Shown: positions 1 through 11,787 of the stretch, one piece after another | How positions within the stretch are numbered: position 1 is the stretch's first letter | Layout: each line of letters starts with the position of its first letter | Origin: Mastigias papua | Taxonomy: Eukaryota > Cnidaria > Scyphozoa > Rhizostomeae > Mastigiidae | DNA length: 64,000 bases | Reading direction: 5' to 3' | Assembly: GCA_964019165.1 (NCBI GenBank) | Contig: OZ025284.1 | Location: 850,185-914,184, forward strand | Notes under the pieces: model-generated | Databases searched by the model: none | Told to the model about the DNA's origin: nothing | What the model saw: only the letters and a program-made list of their open reading frames with translations | Program-made: the position numbers and the translations under genes

Positions 1-2689
1 TAGCTGCCCCAAAGATGAACTTGATCCTGGATGCCATTCGAGTAAATACAGGCAGAATTTTAGCGTCACGATAAACTTTCCAAGCGTTTTAAATACTTTA
101 GTGACATCTGATAAGCATGACCTACGAAATGCTCTTCTATTTGCATAGCACACTGGCAGCTCAACCAATTTCCCTTCATTCCATGGAAATTCTCATAAGC
201 TCTTTTGGTTGTCGTTATCTCAAGTGAAATTCCGGTCACCGTGGACTTATGTACTTGAATCCAGTTAGTTGATCTCCATCAATGTCGGCTAGTTAGCAAT
301 AGTTTTGCACGGATACGACAGGTGCACTATGCACAGCGCACTCACATCACATTGTACTAGATTTCTTGCTTTGTACTATGGTATCTGTATTTAGTCCCTT
401 TATGCAATTGCCGCTAAAATCCTCTAGCCTATATTTAGACGCAATTATACGGTTTGGTTCGAAATCGGTTGAAATAACCTCAAGCAAAAACCTCGGCCTC
501 AGATGATTTGATTTTATGGACACCCTGAAAGGTGAAATTAATTTACCCAGAAATATACCGCACTTTGTATTGCTAAATAAGTCATTGATGCTGAATTCTG
601 CTTTGAAATTGCCGCAAAGTTTGACACGCAGATTAATGATATTAGTTTGAAAAGAATCATATGATGTGTAAGCATAGTTTTGCGCTTCAATAAATAAATC
701 GCCAAAGAAGAGCACGTCAGTACAAGTAATGCTACATTCGATGGTTAAATGTTTAAATTGTAAACAATACTTGGAAGATCTAAAATCGATGTGATAAAGT
801 AGCGCTGGTTAGTTAAAGTTGAAAAGTCCTTTGTTCTCATGATCATGATTGCTATGATCATGATCATCAATATAATCATCGTCATCATCATCACCATTAT
901 CATCATCATCACCACCATGAACATTTATCACATTCATAAAAGTTTTTCAATAACGAGCATCGACTATATCCACTACTTAAATAATGCAAACCAGCTCGAC
1001 AACTAGAGACACAGCAGGCAAAAACCAGTCAGAATGTCCCCAGTATACTAAACAGAGGAAACAAGCATCACTTCTAAACAAAATGGCAAGTAGAATCATT
1101 TTTCTCAACTATTGAGTGTATTGCACTCGTGGAGATTGCTCGTCGAAACGAAGGCAACGGCCTGCAGTCTTTAAACAATGAATCAACTCAAAGACACAGT
1201 CCTCATCTGAATAACCTCACTAGTGTTTGTGTAGTTCTTGATGGACTAAAAGGCAGGAAACACGGTATTAACCAGCAGATTAGAAGATATTCTAATTATC
1301 ACAATCAGGTTGGATAGCAGCGAAGCTTAGAAAGTTTTAGAACAATGCAACTGCACGCCTCCACTAAAAATAAATAAATCAAGCTAGCTAAAATTCATGC
1401 TGCATTTCTTACACTCAAAAGCACACCCGTAGTGCCAATTTCTTTGCAAGGATTATGAATCCTACAATCAAGTAGAGATGGAATTCTTTCTTTGTGCAAA
1501 AAACATATCTTATTTCCTAACATCAGCTTTAAAAGGATAAACGAGGTCTTCCACCATTAGGAGAATCATTAGGACTGGATAAGAAAATGGCTTTAAAAAG
1601 AGACAATAAAATTTGCATTTGATTGCCGGCAGATGAAAGCTCAGAGCTTATGACCAAACGATCACTTACGGTTCCTATTCGACAAATACATCAGAGCTAC
1701 AAAAATTTCCACAATTATGTAAGTGTGAAGAAAAATGGCACTGTCAGCGACTCAAATTTACTTTGGCACAGAGTGCTTTCTTGACCTTGCTTTTACTATT
1801 ATTTGGTATTTCATATAAAAAGATATTGGCTACAAAATAGCTATTATACCTTGGTAATAATGAACTTACTTATAATTTTAGGCCGTCCGAGTGAAAGAGA
1901 TAAATTGAAAAGAAGCCCCAGGAATGGTTATGGAGATTCTTCTCCTGGAAGCACTGTGTTCTGATTGTCACTTCTTCAAATTTATCTCCAAGGAAACTCA
2001 TCCAGCCAAGACTTGATAGGCATTTATGACAGTTTTGTAATGAGATCTTCTAATCTCAGAGTCTTCTAAAATGCCAGTTGAACGCTAGGCGTAACTTTTC
2101 GAGACGTTTGAAATCCTATTTCTTTGAATAATTATACTTTCAACTTATTTGCCATGAAAAAGTGGCCGCCCTCTGTCAAGGAGGCACAATCAGCCATAAC
2201 ATTTGACAAGAAGATTCTATTAAAAAATCAACGCATTTAGTGACAACATAAAGGAAATGAGTACAATTACACTACAAAATGTGACGTTGATACGAAAAAG
2301 GAGACATGGAACTTCAGCGACAAGAGAGTGCTCTACGGACGAAAGAAATGGGACGGGGAAGTTCTACTGAAATCATCAAGGTTGTTAAAAGGAAAATAGT
2401 CTGAGAACATCGGTTCTCGTAAGCTGCCAGGTCCAGACAGATTAGTAACCAACAAAACAGACTCAAAAGTACTTTCACTCGACCTCTCTAAGAAAAGTTA
2501 CATTCTAAAACGCACGCTAATTCCTGACAAAACAAAATCAGCCACAGCATTAAAAAATAGAACAAAAACAAAATATTTTTGAAACAAATACATATTCCTG
2601 AGACAATGCAGATCATCTTCTTAGTGTGAAACTAGCACCTGTGATGTTACAATTTGTTTACCACTACGATTTCAATATATGATGCAATG
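1..2689. other. Intergenic, no recognised gene
   Basis: No reading frame here resembles a known family. The longest open frame is 122 codons (347-715, minus). It has no recognisable motif and sits in AT-rich sequence, so I treat it as chance. The only structure I see is an ATC/CAT trinucleotide-rich stretch near 838-916. The remaining exons of the minus-strand channel gene at 8.7-9.8 kb could in principle lie here, but I did not find them. Confidence 0.6.
838..916. repeat. Imperfect ATC/CAT trinucleotide repeat
   Basis: The stretch is dominated by tandem catcat/atcatc units and begins with repeated atgatc/gatcat palindromic units. It is an imperfect microsatellite in non-coding sequence. Confidence 0.75.
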
Positions 2690-3325
2690 TCTTACTGGCA
2701 TAAATTACTGTCTTAACCGTCCTATAGCCATGTATTACCATCCGAAAAGCATAAATTACCATCTGAATAGCGTAGACTAGCACGTCTGAACAGCATAAAA
2801 TTAGCACCCCTCTTTGCACATGTTTCAATGTGAGTAGCATAAATTACCAGAAAAATCATAACAGCATAAATTAACATCCTCTTAGCACATGTTTCATTCT
2901 GCATAGCATACATCACTGTCTGAACAGCATAAATTAACACCCTCTTTGCACATGATTGATTTTGAATAGCATAAATTACCATGCCATCTTAACAGCATAA
3001 ATTAACATCCTCTTTGCACATGTTTCATTCTGAATACCATAAACTACCGTCTATGCAGCATAAATTAACACCCTCTTTACACATGTTTCAATCTGAATAG
3101 CATAAATTACCATGATTACCAAGCTATCTTAACAACATCAGTTAACTTCCTCTCGGCACATGTTTCATACTGAATAGCATAAATTACCATCTAAATGGCA
3201 TAAATTAACACCCTCTTTACACATGTTTCAATCTGAATAGCATAAATTACCATGATTACCAAGCTATCTTAACAGCATAAATTAACACCCTCTCAGCACA
3301 TGTTTCATACTGAATAGCATAAGTT
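2690..3325. repeat. Degenerate satellite, unit about 60-77 bp
   Basis: At least eight diverged units are arranged head to tail. Each has a core 'agcataaatta' followed by 'cctctttgcacatgtttca' and then a second 'agcataaattacca' core, so each unit is itself an old dimer of a shorter motif. Spacing between units varies from about 60 to 77 bp because of small indels such as an extra 'atgattaccaagct'. The 86-codon open frame on the minus strand (2722-2982) is a by-product of the repeat. Confidence 0.85.
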
Positions 3326-6300
3326 AAACCACATAGTGCTGTCTTGCTATCTTAAAGTACTGTCTGAGATAGTTGGAACGGGTATCGCTACCTCTTTTCT
3401 TAGAAGGCACCAGTATGTTCAGGATTGAACTAATGCATGTATTTTTTCAGTAATATGAAACAAAATACTTCTCAATGAATCTCCAAGGATTATAAAATAA
3501 TATGAATATAAAATGTCAGTCAAAGCTATCCCTTCCTAAACGTAGTACACCCATTTATAAAATTATTAAAAGAGGCAACCAGACCATAATCGAGCGAACA
3601 CAATTCTCTGTTAAGACTATTTCCTAAAGGGACTTTTGGCAAATTGAGAAAGACTGACCACAATATTATTTTCAGGTACATTTGTAGGCTATCAATAGGA
3701 ACTGGAAATCCCTGCAGTTTGAGGTATTCATAATGGGATTTCAACATGTTCGTCAGAGAGCATGGTCGCAAATAGCCCGCACTTATAAAAGCAGTTCAGG
3801 TTTATAAGGAATGATATGGATTTAGGCCAGCCAAGAGTATGGAGCAGATGGAAAAATGTGGATCATGAAAACGTTATTATGACATATTAAGTCACCAAAG
3901 GGTAATTTCATAGGCTTCTGGGGCCCCTCTCAGGTTCAGGGCCCGGGACAATCGGCCATACCTGCCCCCTCGCGGCGTGCCTGTATGACTACAGTCATAA
4001 AATGCATGCCTTGTTCAATAAGATTCATTCGCTCGAGGCTTTTTCAGTTCTGCAGCAAGTAGAAAGAGACAGTTGATAAAGATGGTAGCAATCGGATAAG
4101 ATCACAAGTGACCCGCCTTGATCAGTCGATAAATGTAAACGACTGTGACATAAACAACGAGCTTGCTCAGAGTAGAGTAATTCAAACTGTGGATTTTTTA
4201 AATTCTAACCCTGCTCATCAATATTTTAGCGGAATTAAGGTAGTAGAAGAGATCCCTCAGCGGCAAATGTGTAAAAAGTAGAGCACAGAAGCTCATTGCC
4301 ACTAAATTAATAGAAAAAACCCGCTAGTGAAGACGTCATAAAACATGTACGAATGCATTTTCATTCAGTACATTAGAAATATTTCTATGGTAAGGAATTA
4401 CTTCTACTGCTGCTTTAAACAGTGTTACCGTGAGAAGTGTTGCTAAATGCGAGCTACTTGATACAAGCAATGGCATATATTCAAGGCTTTATGAGCTGGA
4501 AAACAACCCTTGCTGAATGGGTGTGTCAGTGATAGAAAAACAGCATCTTACTCACATTAAGGGACCGTGTAAACTAAACAAATACTGACCTAGTTCTAAC
4601 GATAAGTTACCCATGTCTTACAAAGGCGATAATGGCTAGCGTCATGAACTGTAAACAAAGCACTAAAGGACGAGATTACAGCATAGTAAACATTCCCCCG
4701 TTGTATCTGGGAAGCTTAAAAGTATATAAGCCCATTTCTTGTCAAAGACGGTAAATGTTTGGTCGCTGTGATGATTGTGATCTTAAACATTTGAAGGATT
4801 GAAATTGAAAAGCCATTTGAAAATGCAACTCGAAAGACTGTGGAAATCAGTGGCTGTATACACAACTGTGTAAACAAGAGATCAACGATGCGAGCAGTAC
4901 ATCTACACCTTCTATTGATTGCCAAAGCAAAAACTTCGCAAATTATTTCTTGACGGAAGCAAAGAATGATATCTAGTTTGTAAATAAACGTATTCGAGTT
5001 TTATTGCATACTAGATCAGCCATGACTATTTAAGGCTAGATTAGCTCTTGGCTTTACATCACACCAACTGCACGCAAATGGATTCTAATTGCCTAGAAAT
5101 ATCAACCATATCTCCAAACTAAGACGCCACCACCAATAGTATCAAGGAAGATACAAAAGATGGAACAAAATAGAAAGTAGATAATTAATTTTACTTGTGG
5201 CTACTTGGAAGCAGCATTCCTCCTATCACGTGGCTTCATCCGTATCTGGTTCTGAGTTGAGCTTCACTTTTTGCTCCTTATCCAAAGTTTCACACGTTGA
5301 AGAGCGTCAGACGAATTCAGTATGCTATTGAAAGTTTCAGCGTGCCATAGAGAAAATACTATAATCATCAGATATCACTTCAATAATCACTAATTATATC
5401 TCACTACGGAAAACATAACTAGCGTTTCTGCTATTTGCACAATGACGTAAGCACTTCAAAGTAGTCCCCATGCCTTCACAACATAGAGCGGTAAAGGTTC
5501 TATCAAAAAAGTGGCATAGAGTTATAATCATTGCAGCGAATGAGTAAATGCAAAGTGGGATTTCTGTTGTAGAATCCTACGTTACAAGAGCTTAGGCCAA
5601 CATTCAATTTCTTCACCTTGTTGGCAAAAGTATTTCCCAATTTTTAAAAAATACTCTCGCGAAACGAAATCCACCTATCTCTCAAGAATTATCCTCTTCG
5701 AAGATCTATCATTGGGGAATGGCCTTTAATCCGCTCTGAGTAGATATGTGGTCTATATGGAAGCATTTTGCCTAAGGATTATTTAACTTCTGCTATGCCG
5801 AGCACATCACAGTCCTCGTGGGTAGATCGGTCTTACATTGTAGTCATAGAAACCATAAAATTATGCTAACGCCTAGATTCGTTTGCAAATATAAACCCGT
5901 TTCAGCTTGTGGTGTCTAATGTAAAGCAGAAAATCTCGAGAAGTTCGGCCATCAAAATCAATTATTCATAATGTCAAAGGTGTTAATGATTGCATACAAT
6001 CAAACAAGATCAGCATACGGATTCAGGATCTCCCAGACGGCAACATATTTGTCTGCTACATTTAACACTGTATTTCCCTAGTCCAATCCTACATAATTTC
6101 AGAGGATGGCGATTTTGCAACTACATTCGCGACAGATTTAACTCAAACTGTCCAGAGACTGTTAAATTTGCTGGTGAAATTGACCATTGTAGTACATAGT
6201 TCCAAGGTATCATGTTGAAACAGCCTCGGTTCCATATGTAGAAATGAGCAGCTCAGCTGTTACAAACGAACAAACAACGGCCTCAATTACAAGCAGCTTC

Positions 6301-8367
6301 CGTTTGGTTGAACAGTTGTAGATGAATGACCACGTTGAGTCAAATTGGGTCATTCTCCGCACAACAAATCATTCGCTTTTACGTAAGCAATTTTTTTGCA
6401 TTTGGCGCTCTCTACAAGCAGCAAAATCTTAAGTACGAATGAAAACTTAGAAATCACTCAACATACAACGGAATACAAAAAAGTCCAATTCACCGCCTCT
6501 GCCGTTAGTATTGTAACTAGGTACCCAATCTCTGCTTGGAGGGAAAGCATACACGCTATGACTATGAATCACCAACTTTCCGCTCAGATGTCGTCAAAGT
6601 AAATGCTGACACAGTTTTTTTGCCTAGATAAATTTGCGTCTACTTCTTACCTTTATCAAGGTCGCTTAGCTTCACAAGCTCTACCTGAAAAGTAACTCAG
6701 CTGCTAGTCGATGGAAAAGCAGAAAGGTCCCATAAGAAAAAGCGAGGAACTACAGGACGTGCGGAAGCTTTGTGGGTGCATGAGGCTGCAGGGTGCAGGT
6801 TTGTGTAACATGTGCCTAAAGTGATATCGTCTACCGATTTTGTATTCTATTTGTACTTACAGCTACGGTGTAACCAAAGGCATTTTGGTCTGCTGGAGAC
6901 AAATGTACTATGTGCATACCCTATATCCAGCTTCTTTTAAATTAATCCCTAACTCCCAGAACCGATCCATACAAATCTCGAAAGCCATAGGATGTTTTGC
7001 TAAAACTCAGCCGTGCTTTCAAACCAGAACAATCTATGGATTTGATTTCTTTTCACTTGCACGATCAACTGAGTGAAGATGTCAAATAAACCACGAAAAT
7101 GCTCTAAATGCGTCCATGAAGCAGTGAGAAGCAGTTGTGATATGATTTAATTACACTACCTTCTTTGACATACAACCAAAATTAGCGTTCGAGATGAGCG
7201 TCCCCAGTGTGACTGCGCAAAAAAACAAACTTTGAAGGGCGAAAGGATCTTTCATTACGAGCACACTTTGAGTTGGAAGCACCATGACCTGGCAATCACA
7301 TGAGTGTAGCAGACATTTCGTGCTGTGTACAGTTTAAAAAGTTTTCATGCTGGTCTCCAGACATAAACAAAAACTTTGCAAAATCGCTGTGATTTTAGAT
7401 CCAATGAAATAAAATATATGAAAGTACAACAGTGCAGAGACCAGGATTTCATTTTGTAAATCTTATGTACCTCAAAAGGTATGCAACTCTTAACTTTGCC
7501 ATAGCGGCAGTGCCGGCCCGGTTGCGGTTGCGGTCAATAAGAAGCATGTTCATACATCTAGCTTCACTCAAAAAGTTTGATCCCGGGGGTACCAGCGCGA
7601 GGTTGAGTATCACACACAAAGACTGGGTATCAGTTAAAACGGCTCCGTATATCATTACTCCTATTTAAATGTAAGGTAGCCACCCGGGAATATCAGCATA
7701 GGACGCCCTTTCACCCCTTACTATGACCACAAACAAAGGATACTGAGCCAAATCCCTTAAACGTAAAACACGTGATTTTGCAAAAACTTTTCTGCCACCA
7801 ATGAAAAGACCCATACCTTGATATTCCATGGGAAAATCTACTTTTCCAAAACTCACGCAGTCCACCTTGTTAGACACTTTCTAAACAGTTAATTTAGTAA
7901 GGATATGCTGTTAGTGAAACAGCAAAGGTTAATAAAGTAATCACTGTGTTAAGTCAAACACTTATCGGTGACCAATCAGTCAGTCATTCTTGCGCGGTAA
8001 GATTAGACAACATGAGAGTTCATCAAACTCTACGTTATATGTTTCTATGGGCATGCAAAATATTGGAGGTTGTCTCCTAGTAATTCGACGGTTCGACTCT
8101 AAATGATAAAATATAAAGTTTCTTGACTTACTAAACAAAACAGAACATCTCTATAGGACACAATTTCACAAAGCATCTAACTACAATACATGAGATAGCA
8201 GAAGAAGAGCTAAAGCCTTTCTTCCCCTGTTCCATGTACCCGATATCCTGGTACATCAAATAATAGATCTACCCATTACATTCAGATCCGTAACATCGAT
8301 AGATTCCCTCTAAAGACACGAAAAACTCCAATATTCTGTTTTTCAATCGAATTATGAGAGATGGGGG
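3326..8367. other. Intergenic or intronic, no recognised feature
   Basis: About 5 kb lies downstream of the last visible exon of the minus-strand DEG/ENaC gene. Further exons of that gene are expected here, but no stretch with splice sites encodes recognisable cysteine-rich extracellular or second-transmembrane sequence. Open frames are short (81 codons at most) and unfamiliar. Confidence 0.5.
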
Positions 8368-8381
8368 TAAATTAAGGCATA

Positions 8382-8648
8382 TAACGGTGAAGGTGAGTCC
8401 CTTGTACGATTCCGTACGTAGGGGGAGTGCCAGTTAGAGGAACACTTATCCTGAGCCGCCGGCATAGTGAGGTAGGGTGGCCAGTTCCTTTCCTCGCCGC
8501 CTTTAATTTCCCCAGTGTTGCCACCAGGTACCCATTTGCTGCCGGGTGGACAGTGGGCGAACATTTCAACTATGATCCGAGGGTCCGGCTCGAACCATCG
8601 GTATTTTGCTCAGCAGTCAAGCGCTCTAACCACTTGGCCACTCGCCTA
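8382..8648 (-). mobile_element. tRNA-derived SINE with 14-bp target-site duplication
   Basis: Read on the minus strand, the element starts with a tRNA-like head at about 8560-8648. It contains an A-box-like 'gtggccaagtgg' and a B-box 'ggttcgagccg', the internal RNA polymerase III promoter of tRNA-derived SINEs. A tRNA-unrelated body follows, with the 'gcaaatgggtacctgg' type of core seen in many metazoan SINEs. It is flanked by a perfect direct repeat, taaattaaggcata, at 8368-8381 and 8649-8662. It therefore looks like a complete insertion of about 267 bp. It lies in the intron just downstream of the DEG/ENaC exon, 37 bp past the splice donor, in the same orientation as the gene. Head, boxes and duplication are seen directly; assignment to a named SINE family is not possible here. 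Confidence 0.9.
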
Positions 8649-8685
8649 TAAATTAAGGCATACGGTAATTATGAAATCTGCTTAC

Positions 8686-9801
8686 CTTCTGGACAATTAA
8701 AGAAACGAAGGTTTTGAAGCCAGGAGGAACTGCGAAACCAGCTGAACTGAACGGTGTCTCCCTCTGGTCATGTATGTAGACACGTACCCCGCCCTCTTGG
8801 ACATCTTTAAGGTATTCATGCGTCTCAAGATCTAGCTGCATTTCAAACGCGTGGAACAGGCCAGTCTCATTTAGAGTCAGTAGACGGTGCGAAGATGTGC
8901 CCGGGTTGAATGTGTAACATTTCTGTCCGTTAAACCCGTAAAATGTGGTGAAATTCTTGGCACTGCATGGCACCTCTTTACCAGCAGCTGTATTACTATA
9001 TTCCCAAATACAATTCATAAACATATCGCTAACATTGTGTGAAGATTCGTCCATCCGCCTTGCAAGACTCTCGCCATCTATGTCAGAATTCTTGTCTGAA
9101 AAGTCACGTTTGTCGAAGAGAAAAACGTCGCCTAACTTGGTGTCGTTGATTTTCGACAAGCGAAAGTCGTTTAAATTGCAGAAGCTAACCGCTGGGAAGG
9201 TCAGTCGGTTGACATATTCGATCGTGGAGGTAGTAGAAAAGGGATGCTGAAAGTATAGATTTATGCTATCAGTCAGTTCTTTAAGAAACATTGCAGCCAT
9301 AGTTATAGTGATAATAAACCAAATAAACCTTCTTATATAAAACGTTTTCGTGAAAATGAAACGAAATCCGTGTAATGTTGATTCTTTAGTAAATCTTGAA
9401 AAAATCTGCTTCGCTGTCAGTCGGTCTTCAACGATTTTGTTTACTCTACGAACAAGTCTTGCTTTCATACCGGCTTTTCGAAATCTGTCCAGTGCTGCAC
9501 TTTTGAATGCCGGATTCATGGTCAAATCCGGTACACTCTTCATTTCTCTTTCTGATGTTACATTGTCACCCGGAGGTTCTGTGCTCCCGTTGCTTTGTTC
9601 TGTTTCTGTCTTTTTAGGCCTAACTCTAAACGCATGCCCATATTTTGTTCCGAAATTCTGCAAAAGCAAGTTTTCCTTTGACTCGTCATTCTGCGTAATT
9701 CTGTCGTTTGCAGTGTCATCAAGGCTTTCCTGATTTGAAAGTTGTCCGTCCATGATATGCCGTTGGGCGCGTAAGAACAAACCGCGATTATTAACGGCCA
9801 T
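8686..9801 (-). CDS. DEG/ENaC (ASIC-like) sodium channel, 5' coding exon (partial)
   Basis: This is the N-terminal 372 residues of a degenerin/epithelial sodium channel family subunit, a trimeric plasma-membrane cation channel often gated by peptides or protons in cnidarians. A long cytoplasmic N-terminus (about 140 aa) precedes the family's His-Gly gating motif (H144-G145 in STLHGF). TM1 follows at about 155-175, then the post-TM1 motif FPAVSFCNLND (202-212) and the start of the extracellular domain with several N-x-S/T sites and cysteines. The exon ends at 'gtccagaag|gtaagc', a consensus donor at 8680-8685, in phase 0. The start ATG at 9801 is the first in frame. The conserved cysteine-rich second half, the selectivity filter and TM2 are absent from this exon, and I did not find them further along the minus strand. 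The gene may continue past the left edge, have small diverged exons, or be a broken copy. Family assignment is firm; subtype is not. Confidence 0.9.
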
Positions 9802-11787
9802 TTCTATACTAACGTTATACTAGCCTCTTCATTTGCTCTAAGAATTCTCTATGTTTTGGTGGAAAAATACTGGAGGATTTAATTCATAAATAGTATCATT
9901 GACGAACAATTAGAAACTGTTCGGGAATTTCGTTTAACGCGAAAAAGCAGCTGTTCTCCGGTATTCCGATTATGCTGAACCATTTACAAACAAGTTTGGG
10001 ATACAACCTAGCATCGGCCGCGCCCACGTGTAATGTATCAGCAAACCTGCTTACTTTTTGAGCAAACCTGAAATGTAAGAAATATACTATCATTAACAGA
10101 ATGCTAAAAATTGGCTTGAATTATTAAAATCCCTCCTATATACATTGAAAATATCCTGTGGTGCATATCTTTGGATGCGGCAAAAGGGAATGCGGGGAAA
10201 CAATAGTCGCTGCACTCTTCAGTTGTGCATGACAGTATTAGAGAAAACATTTGTCCAATTTACCGGTGGCCTATCAATTTCAATGTCATTGACTGCAATT
10301 AACATAACCGCACAATTACGAACATTAAGCTACACGAGCATTCAACTAAATGAAGGTGATAAAAAGCCTGCTATAAAAAAAGGTCTTACATATCTAATTA
10401 AGAAAAAGTCGTCGAAATTATAATATTCATGTTTTTAAGTTAGACAACTAATTCTTAAGTCAAACTTTTTACACAAAATCGAAATTGTCACAGATAACCA
10501 TTAGATGGTCTTTTCGGCAAGCTCCACTTCAATGAACGAGATCCTTTTACTATGCAACAGCATCTACTAATGACAAACCGACAAAAACCCAACAATGCAT
10601 CAAATCAAAAGTTGCAAAAATACAACTATCAGACCATGATTCAGCTCTCAAACAAGAACAAAAACAACAGGTGCTAATAGAAAGAAATAGCGAGCGTTGG
10701 TTGAAGCGTGTACCTGTCGAATCCCTACACAGCAACAGTTACCACACCTAGCGATAAACCAAGTAAGAATTTTACCCACATATTGTCCTCAAGCAACTTC
10801 CTGTCGTGGTCTTAGCAACACTTTGCGGCCTTGGAAAATGGTACTAAGGTCTACACAATTCAAAATTGTGTACGGTCAACTATAGATGCTGTTGAAACTC
10901 TGTAGTTTGCTTTATTCTGTTTGAACATCATTGGTTATAATAAATCTTTGCACAAGTTCATTGTATACCAGAAAGAATGCTTAACACCATATAACGTTAA
11001 ACAACAGATAATTTTAACCATATTTTTGGAGACTCACAGGGCGTCGTTGTAAAAAAGACTTGAGTAAGGCGTGGCCGAAATTTATCTAGTTTATCTTTGT
11101 ACAGAGTTGTCTAGGAAATTTCCTTTAAAATGGGCGCTGGTGCCCACTGATTATGGGCTGTCACCTAGTAACAAATAATTGAAAGGTCTACTGTTCCCTA
11201 AAAGAATAATCAATATGAAATGATAAAGATTACAAATGTTGAACGCTGCGTATATATGCTTCAGAAGCAAGGAGTAAATTATCAAATATGAATTTGTGGC
11301 CAAAAGTGTCGTTTCTGTTAAAGCAACATTGCTTGATACCTCTTTTGTTTTGATGGCCTTACTACTTAAACAAAATAATGCTAAACTGACTTTCACTTCA
11401 TACTCTAAAAGCTTCAGTCTTATCCACTTGGTTAACAGCATTACCAAATAGTATTAAGCGATTATATGTTTTAAGATACTCAATGGTAGAGATATGTTCG
11501 AAAGTCAAACAAACCATCCTACTATGCAACCCTAACCATCGCATAGCAGGCCCATCCAAATGACGGCCCCTGGGCCATATACGACCCGGGTACAATCTTC
11601 AAGTGGCCCAGACGAGTACTACATCTTTCTTGTTTTTCACTTTGTACGTTTTGAATACTTAATGTTGCGAAGTTGAAGAGCAAAAACCACTCATTGTTCT
11701 GAAATTAGAGCTAGCCTACTCACGGACACTTGCAAGTATGCAGTCCAACTTAAGCTCTTGACTTGAACTGTGGCCCCAGCCAGTGAA
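9802..11787. other. Upstream flank of the channel gene, no recognised gene
   Basis: This region should hold the promoter and any 5' untranslated exon of the minus-strand DEG/ENaC gene. I see no convincing core promoter element. Open frames (98 codons or fewer) are unfamiliar and overlap on both strands. Confidence 0.5.

Noticed and set aside
347..715. 122-codon open frame, minus strand, as a possible distal exon of the channel gene
   Set aside because: It lacks the cysteine pattern, the selectivity filter and a second transmembrane segment of the DEG/ENaC family.
5225..5310. Minus-strand tail reading CETLDKEQKVKLNSEPDTDE then stop, as the C-terminus of the channel
   Set aside because: An in-frame stop lies only five codons upstream with no AG acceptor in between, so it cannot be an exon in that frame.
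7665..7877. Minus-strand GMGLFIGG segment as a possible second transmembrane region of the channel
   Set aside because: It lacks the G-x-S filter and flanking conserved residues, and no splice sites fit.
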